Origin: Martinezella hainanensis
GTDB lineage: Bacteria; Pseudomonadota; Alphaproteobacteria; Rhizobiales; Rhizobiaceae
Direction of reading: 5' to 3'
Length of the DNA stretch: 64,000 nt
Assembly (NCBI RefSeq): GCF_900094555.1
Contig: NZ_FMAC01000001.1
Span: 682,001-746,000 of the forward strand
Of this stretch, positions 15,586 through 25,264 are shown piece after piece. A model generated the notes under the pieces. The model saw only the letters and a list, made by a program, of their open reading frames with translations. It made no database searches and was not told where the DNA came from. Within the stretch, counting starts at the first letter, position 1. Each line of letters starts with the position of its first letter. Both the position numbers and the translations under genes were made by a program.

Positions 15586-17922
15586 ATGGACAAATCCACC
15601 TTCGAAGAGCGCAAGGTCATCAACGGCTCCATGCACGGCTCGCTGAAACATGATTCCGCGCACAAGCACGTCACCGGAGCCGCCGATTACATCGACGATA
15701 TCCCCGAGCCCGCAGGATTGCTGCACGGCGCGCTTGGCCTTTCCGACCGCGCTCATGCCGAGATCGCCGGCATCGATCTCGCCGCCGTCAAAGCCTATCC
15801 CGGCGTCGTCTGGGTCTTCACCGGCGCCGATATTCCAGGCGTCAATGACACCAGTTCCAACGGCATGCATGACGAACCGCTGCTTGCCGAAAAGAAGGTC
15901 GAATTCCACGGTCAGCCGATCTTTGCCGTCATCGCCGAAACTCGTGATGCGGCTCGCCGCGCCGCTCGCCTCGCCAGGATCGATTATCGCGACCTGCCGC
16001 ATTGGAGCGATATCGACGGCGCGCTCGCCAACGGCGCGCCGCTCGTCTACGAGCCGATGACGCTGAAGCGCGGCGAACCCGAAACCGAGATGGCCAATGC
16101 CGTCAATCGCATCAAGGCGCAGATGCGCATCGGCGGCCAGGAACACTTCTACCTCGAGAGCCATATCGCCATGGCGATCCCTGGCGAAGACGATGAGGTC
16201 GCGGTCTGGTCGTCGACACAGCATCCGAGCGAAATCCAGCACATTGTCGGCCATGTCCTCGGCATTCCGTCCAATGCCGTCACGGTCAACGTGCGCCGCA
16301 TGGGCGGCGGCTTCGGCGGCAAGGAAACGCAGGGCAACCAGTTTGCGGCGCTCGCAGCCGTCGCCGCCAAGAAGCTCGGACGCGCCGTGAAATTCCGGCC
16401 CGACCGCGACGAGGACATGAGCGCGACCGGCAAGCGCCACGACTTCCTGGTGGACTACGAAGTCGGCTTCGACGACGAAGGCCGCATCCATGCCGTCGAC
16501 GCCACCTATGCCGCGCGCTGCGGCTTCTCCTCCGATCTTTCCGGCCCGGTCACCGACCGCGCGCTGTTCCACGCGGATTCCAGCTATTTCTACCCGCATG
16601 TGCATCTGGTCTCGAAACCGCTGAAGACGCATACCGTTTCCAACACCGCCTTCCGCGGCTTCGGCGGCCCGCAGGGGATGGTTGGCGGCGAGCGCATCAT
16701 CGAGGAGATCGCCTATGCGCTCGGCAAGGACCCGCTCGAAGTCCGTCGCGCCAATTTCTACGGCCAGCCGGGCTCCGGCCGGACGCTGACCCCCTATCAT
16801 CAGGAGGTCACCGACAACATCATCAACCGCGTCGTCGATGAGCTGGAACAGACCGCCGACTATCAGGCGCGCCGCAACGCCATCATCGCGTTCAACCGCT
16901 CCAGCCGCTTCATCCGCAAGGGCATTGCGCTGACGCCGGTGAAATTCGGCATCTCCTTCACGATGACCGCCTTCAACCAGGCGGGCGCGCTGGTGCATAT
17001 CTATCAGGATGGCTCCATTCACCTGAACCATGGCGGCACCGAAATGGGTCAGGGCCTCTATACCAAGGTAGCGCAGGTTCTGGCCGATAGCTTCCAGGTC
17101 GATATCGACAGGGTGAAGATCACCGCGACGACAACAGGCAAGGTGCCGAACACCTCGGCAACGGCCGCGTCTTCCGGTTCCGACCTGAACGGCATGGCAG
17201 CCTATGACGCCGCGCGGCAGATCAAAGAGCGGCTGACCGCCTTCGCGGCTGAAAAATGGGGTGTCGGCGCTGAGGAAGTGCAGTTCCTGCCGAACCGCGT
17301 GCGCGTCGGCGAAGAGGAAATCCCCTTCCCGGATTTTGTCAAGCAGGCCTATTTCGCCCGCGTCCAGCTCTCGGCTGCCGGCTTCTACAAGACGCCGAAG
17401 ATCCATTGGGACCGCAAGGCCGGCCGCGGCACACCCTTCTACTATTTCTCCTATGGTGCCGCCTGCTCGGAAGTGTCGATTGACATGCTCACCGGCGAAT
17501 ACCTGATCGACCGCACCGACATCCTCCATGATGTCGGTCACTCCCTCAATCCGGCGATCGATATCGGCCAGGTCGAGGGCGCCTTCGTGCAGGGCATGGG
17601 CTGGCTGACGACCGAGGAGCTCTGGTGGGATGCCAAGGGCCGGTTGCGCACGCACGCACCCTCGACCTACAAGATCCCGCTCGCCTCCGACCGTCCAAAG
17701 ATCTTCAACGTTCGTCTTGCCGAATGGTCGGAGAATACGGAAGCCACCATCGGCCGCTCGAAGGCCGTCGGCGAGCCGCCCTTCATGCTCAGCATATCGG
17801 TACTAGAGGCTCTTTCGATGGCGGTCGCCAGCGTTGCAGATTATCGCGTCTGCCCGCGCCTCGATGCCCCCGCGACACCGGAACGGGTGCTGATGGCGGT
17901 CGAAAGGCTGAAAGGGATGTGA
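15586..17922 (+). CDS. xdhB: xanthine dehydrogenase large subunit (molybdopterin)
   Basis: A 778-residue catalytic subunit converting hypoxanthine and xanthine to urate. Molybdopterin-binding motifs include VRRMGGGFGGKETQ near residue 240, AFRGFGGPQG near 355, HGGTEMGQGLYTKVAQV, and the C-terminal AVGEPPFML with the catalytic Glu. Substrate-pocket Arg is in the conserved region before FGGPQG. No xdhC gene for sulfurated cofactor insertion follows, although many rhizobia have one next in line; it must lie elsewhere. Confidence 0.95.
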   Translation: MDKSTFEERKVINGSMHGSLKHDSAHKHVTGAADYIDDIPEPAGLLHGALGLSDRAHAEIAGIDLAAVKAYPGVVWVFTGADIPGVNDTSSNGMHDEPLLAEKKVEFHGQPIFAVIAETRDAARRAARLARIDYRDLPHWSDIDGALANGAPLVYEPMTLKRGEPETEMANAVNRIKAQMRIGGQEHFYLESHIAMAIPGEDDEVAVWSSTQHPSEIQHIVGHVLGIPSNAVTVNVRRMGGGFGGKETQGNQFAALAAVAAKKLGRAVKFRPDRDEDMSATGKRHDFLVDYEVGFDDEGRIHAVDATYAARCGFSSDLSGPVTDRALFHADSSYFYPHVHLVSKPLKTHTVSNTAFRGFGGPQGMVGGERIIEEIAYALGKDPLEVRRANFYGQPGSGRTLTPYHQEVTDNIINRVVDELEQTADYQARRNAIIAFNRSSRFIRKGIALTPVKFGISFTMTAFNQAGALVHIYQDGSIHLNHGGTEMGQGLYTKVAQVLADSFQVDIDRVKITATTTGKVPNTSATAASSGSDLNGMAAYDAARQIKERLTAFAAEKWGVGAEEVQFLPNRVRVGEEEIPFPDFVKQAYFARVQLSAAGFYKTPKIHWDRKAGRGTPFYYFSYGAACSEVSIDMLTGEYLIDRTDILHDVGHSLNPAIDIGQVEGAFVQGMGWLTTEELWWDAKGRLRTHAPSTYKIPLASDRPKIFNVRLAEWSENTEATIGRSKAVGEPPFMLSISVLEALSMAVASVADYRVCPRLDAPATPERVLMAVERLKGM

Positions 17923-18007
17923 TTCTTTGGCCGGGGCTTTTGTCACGGCATGAATCTGCCACGAAACGAAGGACCGCGTTTGATGCTCGTATAAGCCACG
18001 GGCTGCC

Positions 18008-18053
18008 AATCTCCCCCTTTGTGGGGGAGATGTCACGAAGTGACAGAGGGGGT
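18008..18053. repeat. short palindromic rhizobial repeat
   Basis: CTCCCCC / GGGGGAG forms one stem, and TGTCAC / GTGACA follows, ending in AGAGGGGGT. This unit type is widespread between genes in Rhizobiales. It lies in the 258-base gap after xdhB, which shows nothing else. It might also act as an end-of-transcript hairpin. Confidence 0.6.
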
Positions 18054-18180
18054 AGGCACTCTCCACACCCTGGCTTTCTCACTTTTTGACCTCGTTCCTC
18101 AAAGCCTCACATGTGAGCACTGCACGCGACGCTCATCCAGATCGGCGCTGAAAGCGCCAGTATCCGGAGTTCAATTCTGC

Positions 18181-18384
18181 CTACAACACCCGCCTGTCGT
18201 CATAATGCGGCTCGCGCCCATCGAGAAATCCAAGATCGCGCTTCAGCCGGTCCGGCATCTCGTCGAGATCCAGATTCGGCGATGGCTCGCCATGCTTCAG
18301 GAAGACCTGCGTCACCGACTCCAAAAGACGCGCCAAGAGCGTGGGCTTGACCGCATTCACCGACTCCACGACATAACAATCCAT
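18181..18384 (-). CDS. small DUF1127-like protein
   Basis: A 67-residue protein starting MDCYVVESVNAVKPTLLARLLESVTQVFLKHGEPSPNLD. The C-terminal EMPDRLKRDLGFLDGREP recalls the Leu-Arg-Asp-Leu-Gly motif of DUF1127-type small proteins. Those include Arg-rich RNA-linked proteins in alphaproteobacteria. A GAGGTG site lies seven bases before ATG 18384, supporting translation. It is divergent from the GcvA-like LysR regulator, with about 100 bases between starts. That makes it a plausible target of the regulator. Confidence 0.65.
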   Translation of the reverse strand: MDCYVVESVNAVKPTLLARLLESVTQVFLKHGEPSPNLDLDEMPDRLKRDLGFLDGREPHYDDRRVL

Positions 18385-18486
18385 GGCAACACCTCAATCC
18401 AATCAACGATATGGATTGCAGTTTGTCGCGAAAAATGCTGAAATTCCAATCGAACTATCGTCTGCATACATAAAGAGAACTTATCC

Positions 18487-19383
18487 ATGAAGCTCTCCAA
18501 GCGCTTCCCGCTGAATGCGCTCCGCGTCTTCGAGGCCGCCGCCCGGCACGGCAGTTTCACACGGGCCGGCGAAGAGCTTGGCATGACCCAGACCGCGGTC
18601 AGCTATCAGATCAAGCTGCTGGAAGAGACCGTGGGCGAGCCGTTATTCCTGCGTCGTCCGCGACAGATCCTGTTGACCGAGGCCGGAGAGCAGCTTGCAC
18701 CGAAAGTGGCTGAAGCCTTTGCCTTGCTGCAGGAGGCCATGGCCTCGATCAGCGGCGATGCCGAAACGACGCTGCGCATCCATTCGACCCCGACCTTTGC
18801 CTCGCAGTGGCTGGCCCGCCATATCGGGTCGTTTCAGCTGAAGCATCCCAATATCGCCGTTCGGCTGGATACATCCGGCTCGATCATAGACTTCGCCCGT
18901 GAGCCCTCCGATATCGCCATCCGCGCCGGGCGTGGCCAGTGGCCGGGATTGCGTGCGCACCTGCTGATGAAGGTCTATTTCACGCCGATGCTGAGCCCGG
19001 CGCTTGCCGAGACGGTCGGCGGCATACATGAACCGGCCGATCTCCTGAAGCTCCGCATCATCGACGCGGGCGACCCATGGTGGGTCCAATGGTTTAAGGA
19101 GGCAGGCGTTCCCGACCCCGGCCTTCAGGGTCGGCCGCGAAGCAGGCTCGGCGCCCAGTCCTTCGAGGCGAGCGCGGCGTTGGCCGGTCAGGGCGTCGCC
19201 ATCCTGACCCCGGAATTCTATGCGGATGATCTGGCTTCCGGTCGGTTGATCCAGCCCTTCGACATTCTTTCGTCCGACAATACGGACTATTGGATCGCCT
19301 ATCCGGAAAACAGGCGTCATACGCCGCGTATCCGCGCCTTCAGGGATTGGCTCCTCAGCGAATTCGGCATGCCGCTGCAATAA
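18487..19383 (+). CDS. LysR family regulator, GcvA-like
   Basis: A 298-residue LysR protein. The N-terminal helix-turn-helix is LNALRVFEAAARHGSFTRAGEELGMTQTAVSYQIKLLEETVGEPLFLRRPRQILLTEAG, the GcvA-type signature (AVSYQIK). The C-terminal effector domain starts near LRIHSTPTFASQWLARHIGSFQLKHPNIAVRLDTSG. It lies between xdhAB and the urate genes but points away from xdhB. Its divergent partner is the small DUF1127-like gene. A role in purine control is possible but unproven. Confidence 0.88.
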   Translation: MKLSKRFPLNALRVFEAAARHGSFTRAGEELGMTQTAVSYQIKLLEETVGEPLFLRRPRQILLTEAGEQLAPKVAEAFALLQEAMASISGDAETTLRIHSTPTFASQWLARHIGSFQLKHPNIAVRLDTSGSIIDFAREPSDIAIRAGRGQWPGLRAHLLMKVYFTPMLSPALAETVGGIHEPADLLKLRIIDAGDPWWVQWFKEAGVPDPGLQGRPRSRLGAQSFEASAALAGQGVAILTPEFYADDLASGRLIQPFDILSSDNTDYWIAYPENRRHTPRIRAFRDWLLSEFGMPLQ

Positions 19384-19386
19384 CAC

Positions 19387-19725
19387 TCAATCGGACATAT
19401 CGGGCGCATAGAAACAGCGCGGGGTATTCTCGTCCGGAAACAGACAGAGATGATAAGCGCCATCCGGCGAATGCATCGCCTTGCTCTGCGGCAGATTGAA
19501 AATATGCGCGTGCGTGATGTAGCGATGGTCGCCGGGATTGAGCGTCACGCGATAGCCACCCGGCACGATGGTGACCGTGCGCGACGGGATCATCTCGCAG
19601 TCGCCGGTCGTGCTGTCGCCATTACAACAATAGGGATCATAGGACCATCCGGAGGGCGCATCATGCGCCAGGGCGGAGCTTGCAAAGGCAAAAAAGACGA
19701 AGGCCAGAACACCACGCATGGGCAA
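19387..19725 (-). CDS. small secreted cysteine-rich protein of unknown function
   Basis: A 112-residue protein with a signal peptide (MRGVLAFVFFAFASSALA-HD). The mature part holds Cys residues in DPYCCNGDSTTGDCE, LCLF and RCFY, suggesting disulphides in the periplasm. Similar proteins occur in rhizobia as hypothetical proteins. The ATG at 19725 adds MP before the MRG; an ATG at 19719 is equally possible. It is convergent with the LysR gene, three bases apart. I cannot assign a function. Confidence 0.65.
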   Translation of the reverse strand: MPMRGVLAFVFFAFASSALAHDAPSGWSYDPYCCNGDSTTGDCEMIPSRTVTIVPGGYRVTLNPGDHRYITHAHIFNLPQSKAMHSPDGAYHLCLFPDENTPRCFYAPDMSD

Positions 19726-19933
19726 TTCTCCGTCGAAAAATTGACGGCCGCCGCGGACACGGCCCGCTCCAAGCAGCCGAGGGCGTTTTATTAAAAAACT
19801 GCCATAATCTGATCTAATGCGGTCCGTGCACTAAACAAGGTCAGGCTTTTTGCTGGCGCATCAAACTCTCCCCTTCCCTCCGCCGCCAACATTTTGCAAG
19901 GTGCGGAGTCGGAGGAAGAAAAAGGGGAACTGA

Positions 19934-21172
19934 ATGTATGAATACGCCATAGCGTGGGAATGGCTGGCCTTTGCCGCCCGCTGGTTCCACGTCATAACCG
20001 CCATTGCCTGGATCGGTTCGTCTTTCTACTTCATCGCGCTCGATCTCGGGCTGGTGAAGCGCCCGCATCTTCCGCCCGGCGCCTATGGCGAGGAATGGCA
20101 GGTTCATGGCGGCGGCTTCTATCATATCCAGAAATATCTCGTCGCCCCGGCACAGATGCCGGAGCATCTGACCTGGTTCAAATACGAGAGCTATTTCACC
20201 TGGATTTCCGGCTTCCTGATGCTGTGCATCGTCTACTACGGCGGTGCCAACCTCTTCCTCATCGACCGACATGTGCTCGATGTCAGCGTTCCCGTCGCGA
20301 TCCTGATTTCGCTGGCTTCGCTTGCCGGCGGCTGGATCGTCTATGATCTGCTCTGCAAGTCCCCGCTTGGCAACAACACCTGGGGGCTGATGATCGTGCT
20401 TTATGCCGTGCTGGTCTTCATGGCCTGGGGCTACACGCACCTTTTCACCGGCCGCGCCGCCTTCCTGCATCTCGGCGCCTTCACCGCGACGATCATGTCG
20501 GCGAACGTCTTCATGATCATCATTCCCAACCAGAAGATCGTCGTCGCAGACCTCATTGCCGGCCGCACGCCCGACCCTAAATATGGCCGTATCGCCAAGC
20601 AGCGCTCGCTGCACAACAACTATCTGACGCTGCCTGTCATCTTTTTCATGCTGTCGAACCACTATCCGTTGGCTTTCGGCACAGCCTATAATTGGGTGAT
20701 TGCGGCGCTGGTTTTCCTCATGGGGGTCACCATCCGTCACTGGTTCAACACGACGCATGCCCGCAAGGGTCATCCAACCTGGACCTGGATCGTCACCGTC
20801 ATCCTATTCATTGTCATCATGTGGCTTTCGACCGTTCCCAAAGTGTTGACCGGCGAGAAGGAGGCCAATGCAATCCCTCCCGCCTTCCAGCCGTTTGCCT
20901 CGGATATACATTTCTCGTCCGTCAAAGAGATAGTTTCGACGCGCTGCACCATGTGCCATTCAGCCGAACCCGTTTATGAGGGGATTGTCCGGCCGCCAAA
21001 GGGTGTGATGCTGGAAAATGACGAGCAAATCGCTATGCATGCCCGGGAGATCTATATCCAGGCCGGCCGCAGCCACGCCATGCCTCCTGCCAATGTCACC
21101 GAGGTGACGCCCGAGGAACGCAAATTGCTGGTCGCCTGGTTCGAAAGCTCCATCGGAGAAAAAAGCCAATGA
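19934..21172 (+). CDS. puuD: urate oxidase PuuD (membrane protein with cytochrome c domain)
   Basis: A 412-residue protein. The N-terminal part has about eight hydrophobic helices of the DUF989 type (WFHVITAIAWIGSSFYFIALDLGL..., AYGEEWQVHGGGFYHIQKYL). A C-terminal cytochrome c domain has CTMCHSAEP as the haem site and a later Met near AGRSHAMPPANV. PuuD oxidises urate to 5-hydroxyisourate and passes electrons to the respiratory chain, replacing soluble uricase. It overlaps guaD by four bases (ATGA), indicating one operon. Its product is the substrate of UraH encoded at 24404. Confidence 0.92.
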   Translation: MYEYAIAWEWLAFAARWFHVITAIAWIGSSFYFIALDLGLVKRPHLPPGAYGEEWQVHGGGFYHIQKYLVAPAQMPEHLTWFKYESYFTWISGFLMLCIVYYGGANLFLIDRHVLDVSVPVAILISLASLAGGWIVYDLLCKSPLGNNTWGLMIVLYAVLVFMAWGYTHLFTGRAAFLHLGAFTATIMSANVFMIIIPNQKIVVADLIAGRTPDPKYGRIAKQRSLHNNYLTLPVIFFMLSNHYPLAFGTAYNWVIAALVFLMGVTIRHWFNTTHARKGHPTWTWIVTVILFIVIMWLSTVPKVLTGEKEANAIPPAFQPFASDIHFSSVKEIVSTRCTMCHSAEPVYEGIVRPPKGVMLENDEQIAMHAREIYIQAGRSHAMPPANVTEVTPEERKLLVAWFESSIGEKSQ

Positions 21173-22476
21173 CCACCCTTCTGCGCGGCCGACTGCTTTC
21201 CTTCAAGCGCCTGCCGCAAAGCCTCGATGATACTGACAGCTACGCTTATGAAAGCGACGGCGGCCTGCTGATCGAGAGCGGCATGATCGTCGCGACCGGC
21301 CCTTATGCCGATATCAAGGCGCAGGCGCCGGAAGGCGTGGTCGAAATCGACCATCGCCCGCATCTGATCCTGCCCGGTTTCATCGACATGCACCTGCATT
21401 TCCCGCAAATGCAGGTGATTGCCTCTTATGCCGCCAACCTCTTGGAATGGCTGAACACCTATACCTTCCCCGAGGAATGCCGCTTTGTCGAAAGCGCCCA
21501 TGCGGAGCGGATCGCCAAGCATTTCTATGACGAGATGATCCGCCACGGCACGACGACGGCCGTCGCCTATTGCTCGGTGCACAAGACCTCCGCCGATGCC
21601 TATTTTGCCGAAGCCATGCGGCGCAATATGCGCATGGTCGGCGGCAAGGTGATGATGGATCGCCATGCGCCGCAGGGCCTGCTCGACACGCCGGAAATGG
21701 GCTATGACGAGACCCGCCAGGTGATATCAGACTGGCACGGCAAGGGCCGCAACCACGTCGCCATCACGCCGCGCTTCGCCATTACCTCGACGCCGGCGCA
21801 GATGGAGGCGACTGCCACCCTCGCCCGCGAATTCCCCGATCTGCACATTCAGACGCATCTTTCCGAGAACCACGACGAGATCACGTTCACCTGCGAGCTC
21901 TATCCGGAAGCGATCGACTACACCGATATCTACGCGCGCTACGGGCTGCTTGGCCCTAAAAGCCTGTTCGGCCATGCGATTCACCTCTCGGAGCGCGAAG
22001 CCGATGCCATGAGCGAGGCCGGCGCCGTTGCGGTGCATTGCCCGACCTCGAACCTGTTCCTCGGCTCTGGCCTCTTCCCGCTGAAGGCGCTGGCACGCCG
22101 CGAAAAACCCGTGCGTATCGGTGTCGCCACCGATATCGGCGGCGGCTCCAGCTATTCCATGCTGCGCACCATGGATGAGGCCTACAAAATCCAGCAGCTG
22201 CTCGGCGAGCGCCTGAATCCGCTGGAAAGCTACTATTACATGACGCGAGGGAATGCTGAATCCCTCTCCCTCGTCGACAAGATCGGCACGCTCGATGCCG
22301 GTACCGAAGCCGATCTGATCGTCCTTAACGCCGCTGCAACGCCGGCCATGGCGCTGAAGATGGAAGTGACGAAGAGCCTCACCGAAGAGCTGTTCCTGCT
22401 GCAGACCATGGGCGACGACCGCGCCGTCGTGGAAACCTATGTCGCCGGAAAGCCGATGAAATCGATCCTGCAATGA
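21169..22476 (+). CDS. guaD: guanine deaminase
   Basis: A 435-residue amidohydrolase converting guanine to xanthine. Zinc-site motifs are GFIDMHLHFPQMQ, HLSENHDEI, GHAIHLSEREADAM and GVATDIGGGSSYSM. HCPTSNLFLGSGLFPL is a guanine-deaminase hallmark. It is translationally coupled to puuD. With xdhAB it makes urate from guanine, so the operon joins the head and middle of the pathway. Confidence 0.94.
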   Translation: MTTLLRGRLLSFKRLPQSLDDTDSYAYESDGGLLIESGMIVATGPYADIKAQAPEGVVEIDHRPHLILPGFIDMHLHFPQMQVIASYAANLLEWLNTYTFPEECRFVESAHAERIAKHFYDEMIRHGTTTAVAYCSVHKTSADAYFAEAMRRNMRMVGGKVMMDRHAPQGLLDTPEMGYDETRQVISDWHGKGRNHVAITPRFAITSTPAQMEATATLAREFPDLHIQTHLSENHDEITFTCELYPEAIDYTDIYARYGLLGPKSLFGHAIHLSEREADAMSEAGAVAVHCPTSNLFLGSGLFPLKALARREKPVRIGVATDIGGGSSYSMLRTMDEAYKIQQLLGERLNPLESYYYMTRGNAESLSLVDKIGTLDAGTEADLIVLNAAATPAMALKMEVTKSLTEELFLLQTMGDDRAVVETYVAGKPMKSILQ

Positions 22477-22523
22477 GGCAATCCGAACCTGCCCCCATGT
22501 AACCATCCAGAAGGCAAAGAGCC

Positions 22524-23663
22524 ATGACCGCGCCGCTTACCATCGCAGAACTGAAAACGCTTGCTCAGCGGCGCGTGCCGAAAATGTTCTTCCAATATGC
22601 CGATTCCGGCTCCTGGACGGAGTCGACATATCAGGCGAACGAGGCGGATTTTGCCAAGATCAAGTTGCGCCAGCGCGTCCTCGTCGACATGTCCGATCGG
22701 TCACTCGCAACCACCATGGTCGGGCAAAAAGCCTCCATGCCGGTGGCATTGGCCCCGACCGGCCTCACTGGTATGCAGCACGCCGATGGCGAGATGCTGG
22801 CGGCGCGTGCCGCCGAGGAATTCGGCATTCCCTTCACGCTCTCGACGATGAGCATCTGCTCGATCGAGGACATCGCCTCGGTGACGAAGCAGCCCTTCTG
22901 GTTCCAGCTCTACGTGATGAAAGACCGCGATTTCGTTCTGAACCTGATCCAGCGCGCCAAGGCGGCGAAATGCTCGGCGCTCGTGCTGACGGCCGACCTG
23001 CAGATCCTCGGCCAGCGCCATAACGACATCCGCAACGGGCTTTCGGCACCGCCGAAAATGACGGCAAAGAACCTGTGGCAGATGGCGACGCGGCCGGGCT
23101 GGTGCATGGGCATGCTGAAGACCAGGCGCCGCTCCTTCGGCAATATCATCGGTCATGCCAAGGATATATCCGACATGACGACGCTGTCGCACTGGACGCA
23201 CTCGCAGTTCGATCCCAAACTTTCCTGGAACGATGTCGCCTGGATCAAAGAGCAATGGGGCGGCCCGCTGGTCATCAAGGGTATTCTGGACGTCGAGGAC
23301 GCCAAAGCGGCCGTCGATACCGGCGCCGACGCCATCATCGTCTCCAATCATGGCGGCAGGCAGCTCGATGGCGCGCATTCCTCCATCAGCATGCTGCCTC
23401 ACATCGTCGATGCCGTCGGCGACAGGATCGAGGTGCATATGGATGGCGGCATCCGCTCCGGCCAGGATGTGCTGAAGGCCGTAGCACTCGGCGCCAAGGG
23501 CACCTTCATCGGCCGCCCCTTCCTCTACGGCCTCGGCGCCATGGGCAAGGAAGGCGTGACGCTCGCGCTCGAAATCATCCGCAAAGAGCTGGATATTTCC
23601 ATGGCGCTCTGCGGCAAGCGGGATATCAGAGCGGTGGATCGGTCGATTTTGGCTGATTTCTAA
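22524..23663 (+). CDS. FMN-dependent alpha-hydroxy-acid oxidase/dehydrogenase
   Basis: A 379-residue protein of the LldD/glycolate-oxidase family. FMN and substrate motifs are PVALAPTGLTGM, QLYVMKDRDF, LVLTADLQILGQRHNDIRNG and VSNHGGRQLDGAHSSI, with the active-site His and Arg in the last. MDGGIRSGQDVLKA and GRPFLYG bind the phosphate. It might oxidise L-lactate, glycolate or a related acid. Its place 47 bases after guaD suggests a purine-linked acid such as glycolate or ureidoglycolate, but this is inference. Its stop overlaps the convergent phosphoesterase stop. Confidence 0.85.
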   Translation: MTAPLTIAELKTLAQRRVPKMFFQYADSGSWTESTYQANEADFAKIKLRQRVLVDMSDRSLATTMVGQKASMPVALAPTGLTGMQHADGEMLAARAAEEFGIPFTLSTMSICSIEDIASVTKQPFWFQLYVMKDRDFVLNLIQRAKAAKCSALVLTADLQILGQRHNDIRNGLSAPPKMTAKNLWQMATRPGWCMGMLKTRRRSFGNIIGHAKDISDMTTLSHWTHSQFDPKLSWNDVAWIKEQWGGPLVIKGILDVEDAKAAVDTGADAIIVSNHGGRQLDGAHSSISMLPHIVDAVGDRIEVHMDGGIRSGQDVLKAVALGAKGTFIGRPFLYGLGAMGKEGVTLALEIIRKELDISMALCGKRDIRAVDRSILADF

Positions 23664-24400
23664 CGCAGCCAGCCCGTAGCCAGACCGCTCGCCCATTCCG
23701 CACGGCCATTCTCAGCCGCGAGCTTCGCCATCCCCATGTGATCGTAGGCGACCTGCCGGAAAACCGGCAGCCAATGATCCCCCACCTTCTCCAAAATTGC
23801 GTAGGAGGCGAAAGGATGGCCAGCCTCCACCTTGTGGTAAAAGGGCAGATCGTCGTCATAGGCCGGGCAGCCGACGCTGCCGGGATTGACGATCAGGCGG
23901 CCATCGGAAAGCCTGACGGCACGCGGAATATGGGTATGCCCGCACAAGATCAGCGGAAAATCGATACCGGCGGCTAACGCCTCAATCTCTTCCAAAGGCC
24001 TCAAATAGACCTGACCGTCCGCGGAGACGGATTCGAGCCAGTAAACATTATCATTGGCCGGCGTCGCATGGCAGAGATAGACTTCACCTAGATGAACTGC
24101 GCTGAAGGATAAGCCACGCAACCATTCGAGATGGCGTTCCGCCAGTTCGGAATGAGCGGCCCTGTCCGAGACATGCATGGCCTCCGGCGCCCGATCGATC
24201 AGATACCGATCATGATTGCCGCGCACGGTCATAGCATCGAGCCCAAGCAGGAGATCCGCCGTTTTCCCCGCCGTCAGCGGCCCGCTGAAGCAATCGCCGA
24301 GATTGACGATATCGCTGATACCCTGACTGCGGATATCCGCAAGCACCGCTTCGAGCGCAAGGTGGTTGCCGTGAATGTCCGCTATGGCTGCAAAGCGCAA
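23660..24400 (-). CDS. calcineurin-like metallophosphoesterase
   Basis: A 246-residue phosphoesterase with the metal ligands in order: ADIHGN (Asp-x-His), NLGDCFSGPL, VRGNHDRY, LCHATP and CGHTHIPR. This is the YfcE-like short class, acting on phosphodiesters or phosphomonoesters. It is the last gene of the allA-uraH group, three bases after uraH, but it has no obvious role in purine breakdown. A nucleotide substrate is conceivable. Confidence 0.87.
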   Translation of the reverse strand: MRFAAIADIHGNHLALEAVLADIRSQGISDIVNLGDCFSGPLTAGKTADLLLGLDAMTVRGNHDRYLIDRAPEAMHVSDRAAHSELAERHLEWLRGLSFSAVHLGEVYLCHATPANDNVYWLESVSADGQVYLRPLEEIEALAAGIDFPLILCGHTHIPRAVRLSDGRLIVNPGSVGCPAYDDDLPFYHKVEAGHPFASYAILEKVGDHWLPVFRQVAYDHMGMAKLAAENGRAEWASGLATGWLR

Positions 24401-24403
24401 ATC

Positions 24404-24760
24404 TCAACTCCCGCGATAGGTGGAATAGCCGTAGGGGGAGATCAGCAGCGGCACATGATAATGTGCCGTCGTGTCAGCAATGCCGAAACGGATCGGAACG
24501 AGATCCAAAAAGGCCGGCTCCGGCAGCTTGGAGCCGCTGGCACGCAGATAGTCTCCAGCGCGGAACAGCAATTCATAGGTGCCGGCAACGAAGCTGTCAC
24601 CGATCAGGATGGGAGCACCGTCCACGCGCCCGTCGGAGTTGGTCACGACCGTCTTCAGATGCGTGCGCGCCTCGCCCTCAACCCTGAAAAGATCGATCAC
24701 CAGACCTTCAGCCGGCTTGCCAAGGGCGGTATCGAGCACATGGGTGGTCAATCCGGTCAT
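24404..24760 (-). CDS. uraH: 5-hydroxyisourate hydrolase
   Basis: A 118-residue transthyretin-like enzyme hydrolysing 5-hydroxyisourate to OHCU, the step after PuuD. It has the N-terminal [15 protein letters not shown], the middle YRHxx-type GRVDGAPIL region, and the defining C-terminal YRGS. The start overlaps the allA stop by four bases. The final product step is done by UraD encoded at 25856. Confidence 0.95.
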   Translation of the reverse strand: MTGLTTHVLDTALGKPAEGLVIDLFRVEGEARTHLKTVVTNSDGRVDGAPILIGDSFVAGTYELLFRAGDYLRASGSKLPEPAFLDLVPIRFGIADTTAHYHVPLLISPYGYSTYRGS

Positions 24761-25257
24761 AGCGTCGGTGCTCCAATGGTAAAGGGCGTATCGAAGAAGT
24801 ATTCTTCCAGATTGTTTCCCGGTCCATCGCGATCCACGATAAGAAAATCGCTCTGTTCGTCCAGCGCCATCAGCGGATAGTGCCAGACATTGACCCGATA
24901 GTTCACGCCCTGCTCACCCCGCGCCAGGAAGACCTGCGGCCTGCCGGGCTTGCCACCCTCATCCTCTGCAACAACGACGAGAAACGGCCGGCCGTTCAGC
25001 GGCACGAAACACTGGCTGCCGAAAGGATGCCGCTCCATCATGTCGATCGAGAAAGGAAACGCGCGCGGCTGGCCGCGAAAGAGGTTCAGGATAACCCGAG
25101 CCCCATCCCCCGCAGCTTCGGCATTGGACAACGCATGAAAGCGCTCTGTCGTGCCACCGTTGATGTATCGCATGGTTGCCGGATCGGCCTCGATCACATC
25201 GCCGAAGGGTGCGAACGCGGCCTTTGTCAAAGGATTGATGTCGAGATGCTGTGTCAT
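24757..25257 (-). CDS. allA: ureidoglycolate lyase
   Basis: From ATG 25257 this is 166 residues ([24 protein letters not shown]). Family motifs are [40 protein letters not shown] and [16 protein letters not shown], with the cupin-like core. It splits ureidoglycolate into glyoxylate and urea. The frame extends upstream to 25383, but that part lies inside the HepT-like gene. It is followed by uraH with a four-base overlap. The allantoate-degrading step that makes its substrate is not encoded in the window. Confidence 0.94.
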   Translation of the reverse strand: MTQHLDINPLTKAAFAPFGDVIEADPATMRYINGGTTERFHALSNAEAAGDGARVILNLFRGQPRAFPFSIDMMERHPFGSQCFVPLNGRPFLVVVAEDEGGKPGRPQVFLARGEQGVNYRVNVWHYPLMALDEQSDFLIVDRDGPGNNLEEYFFDTPFTIGAPTL

Positions 25258-25264
25258 TGACTGA

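Noticed and set aside
14158..17655. A 1165-codon minus-strand ORF opposite xdhAB
   Set aside because: It is a shadow of GC-rich codon use in xdhA and xdhB, with no recognisable motifs.
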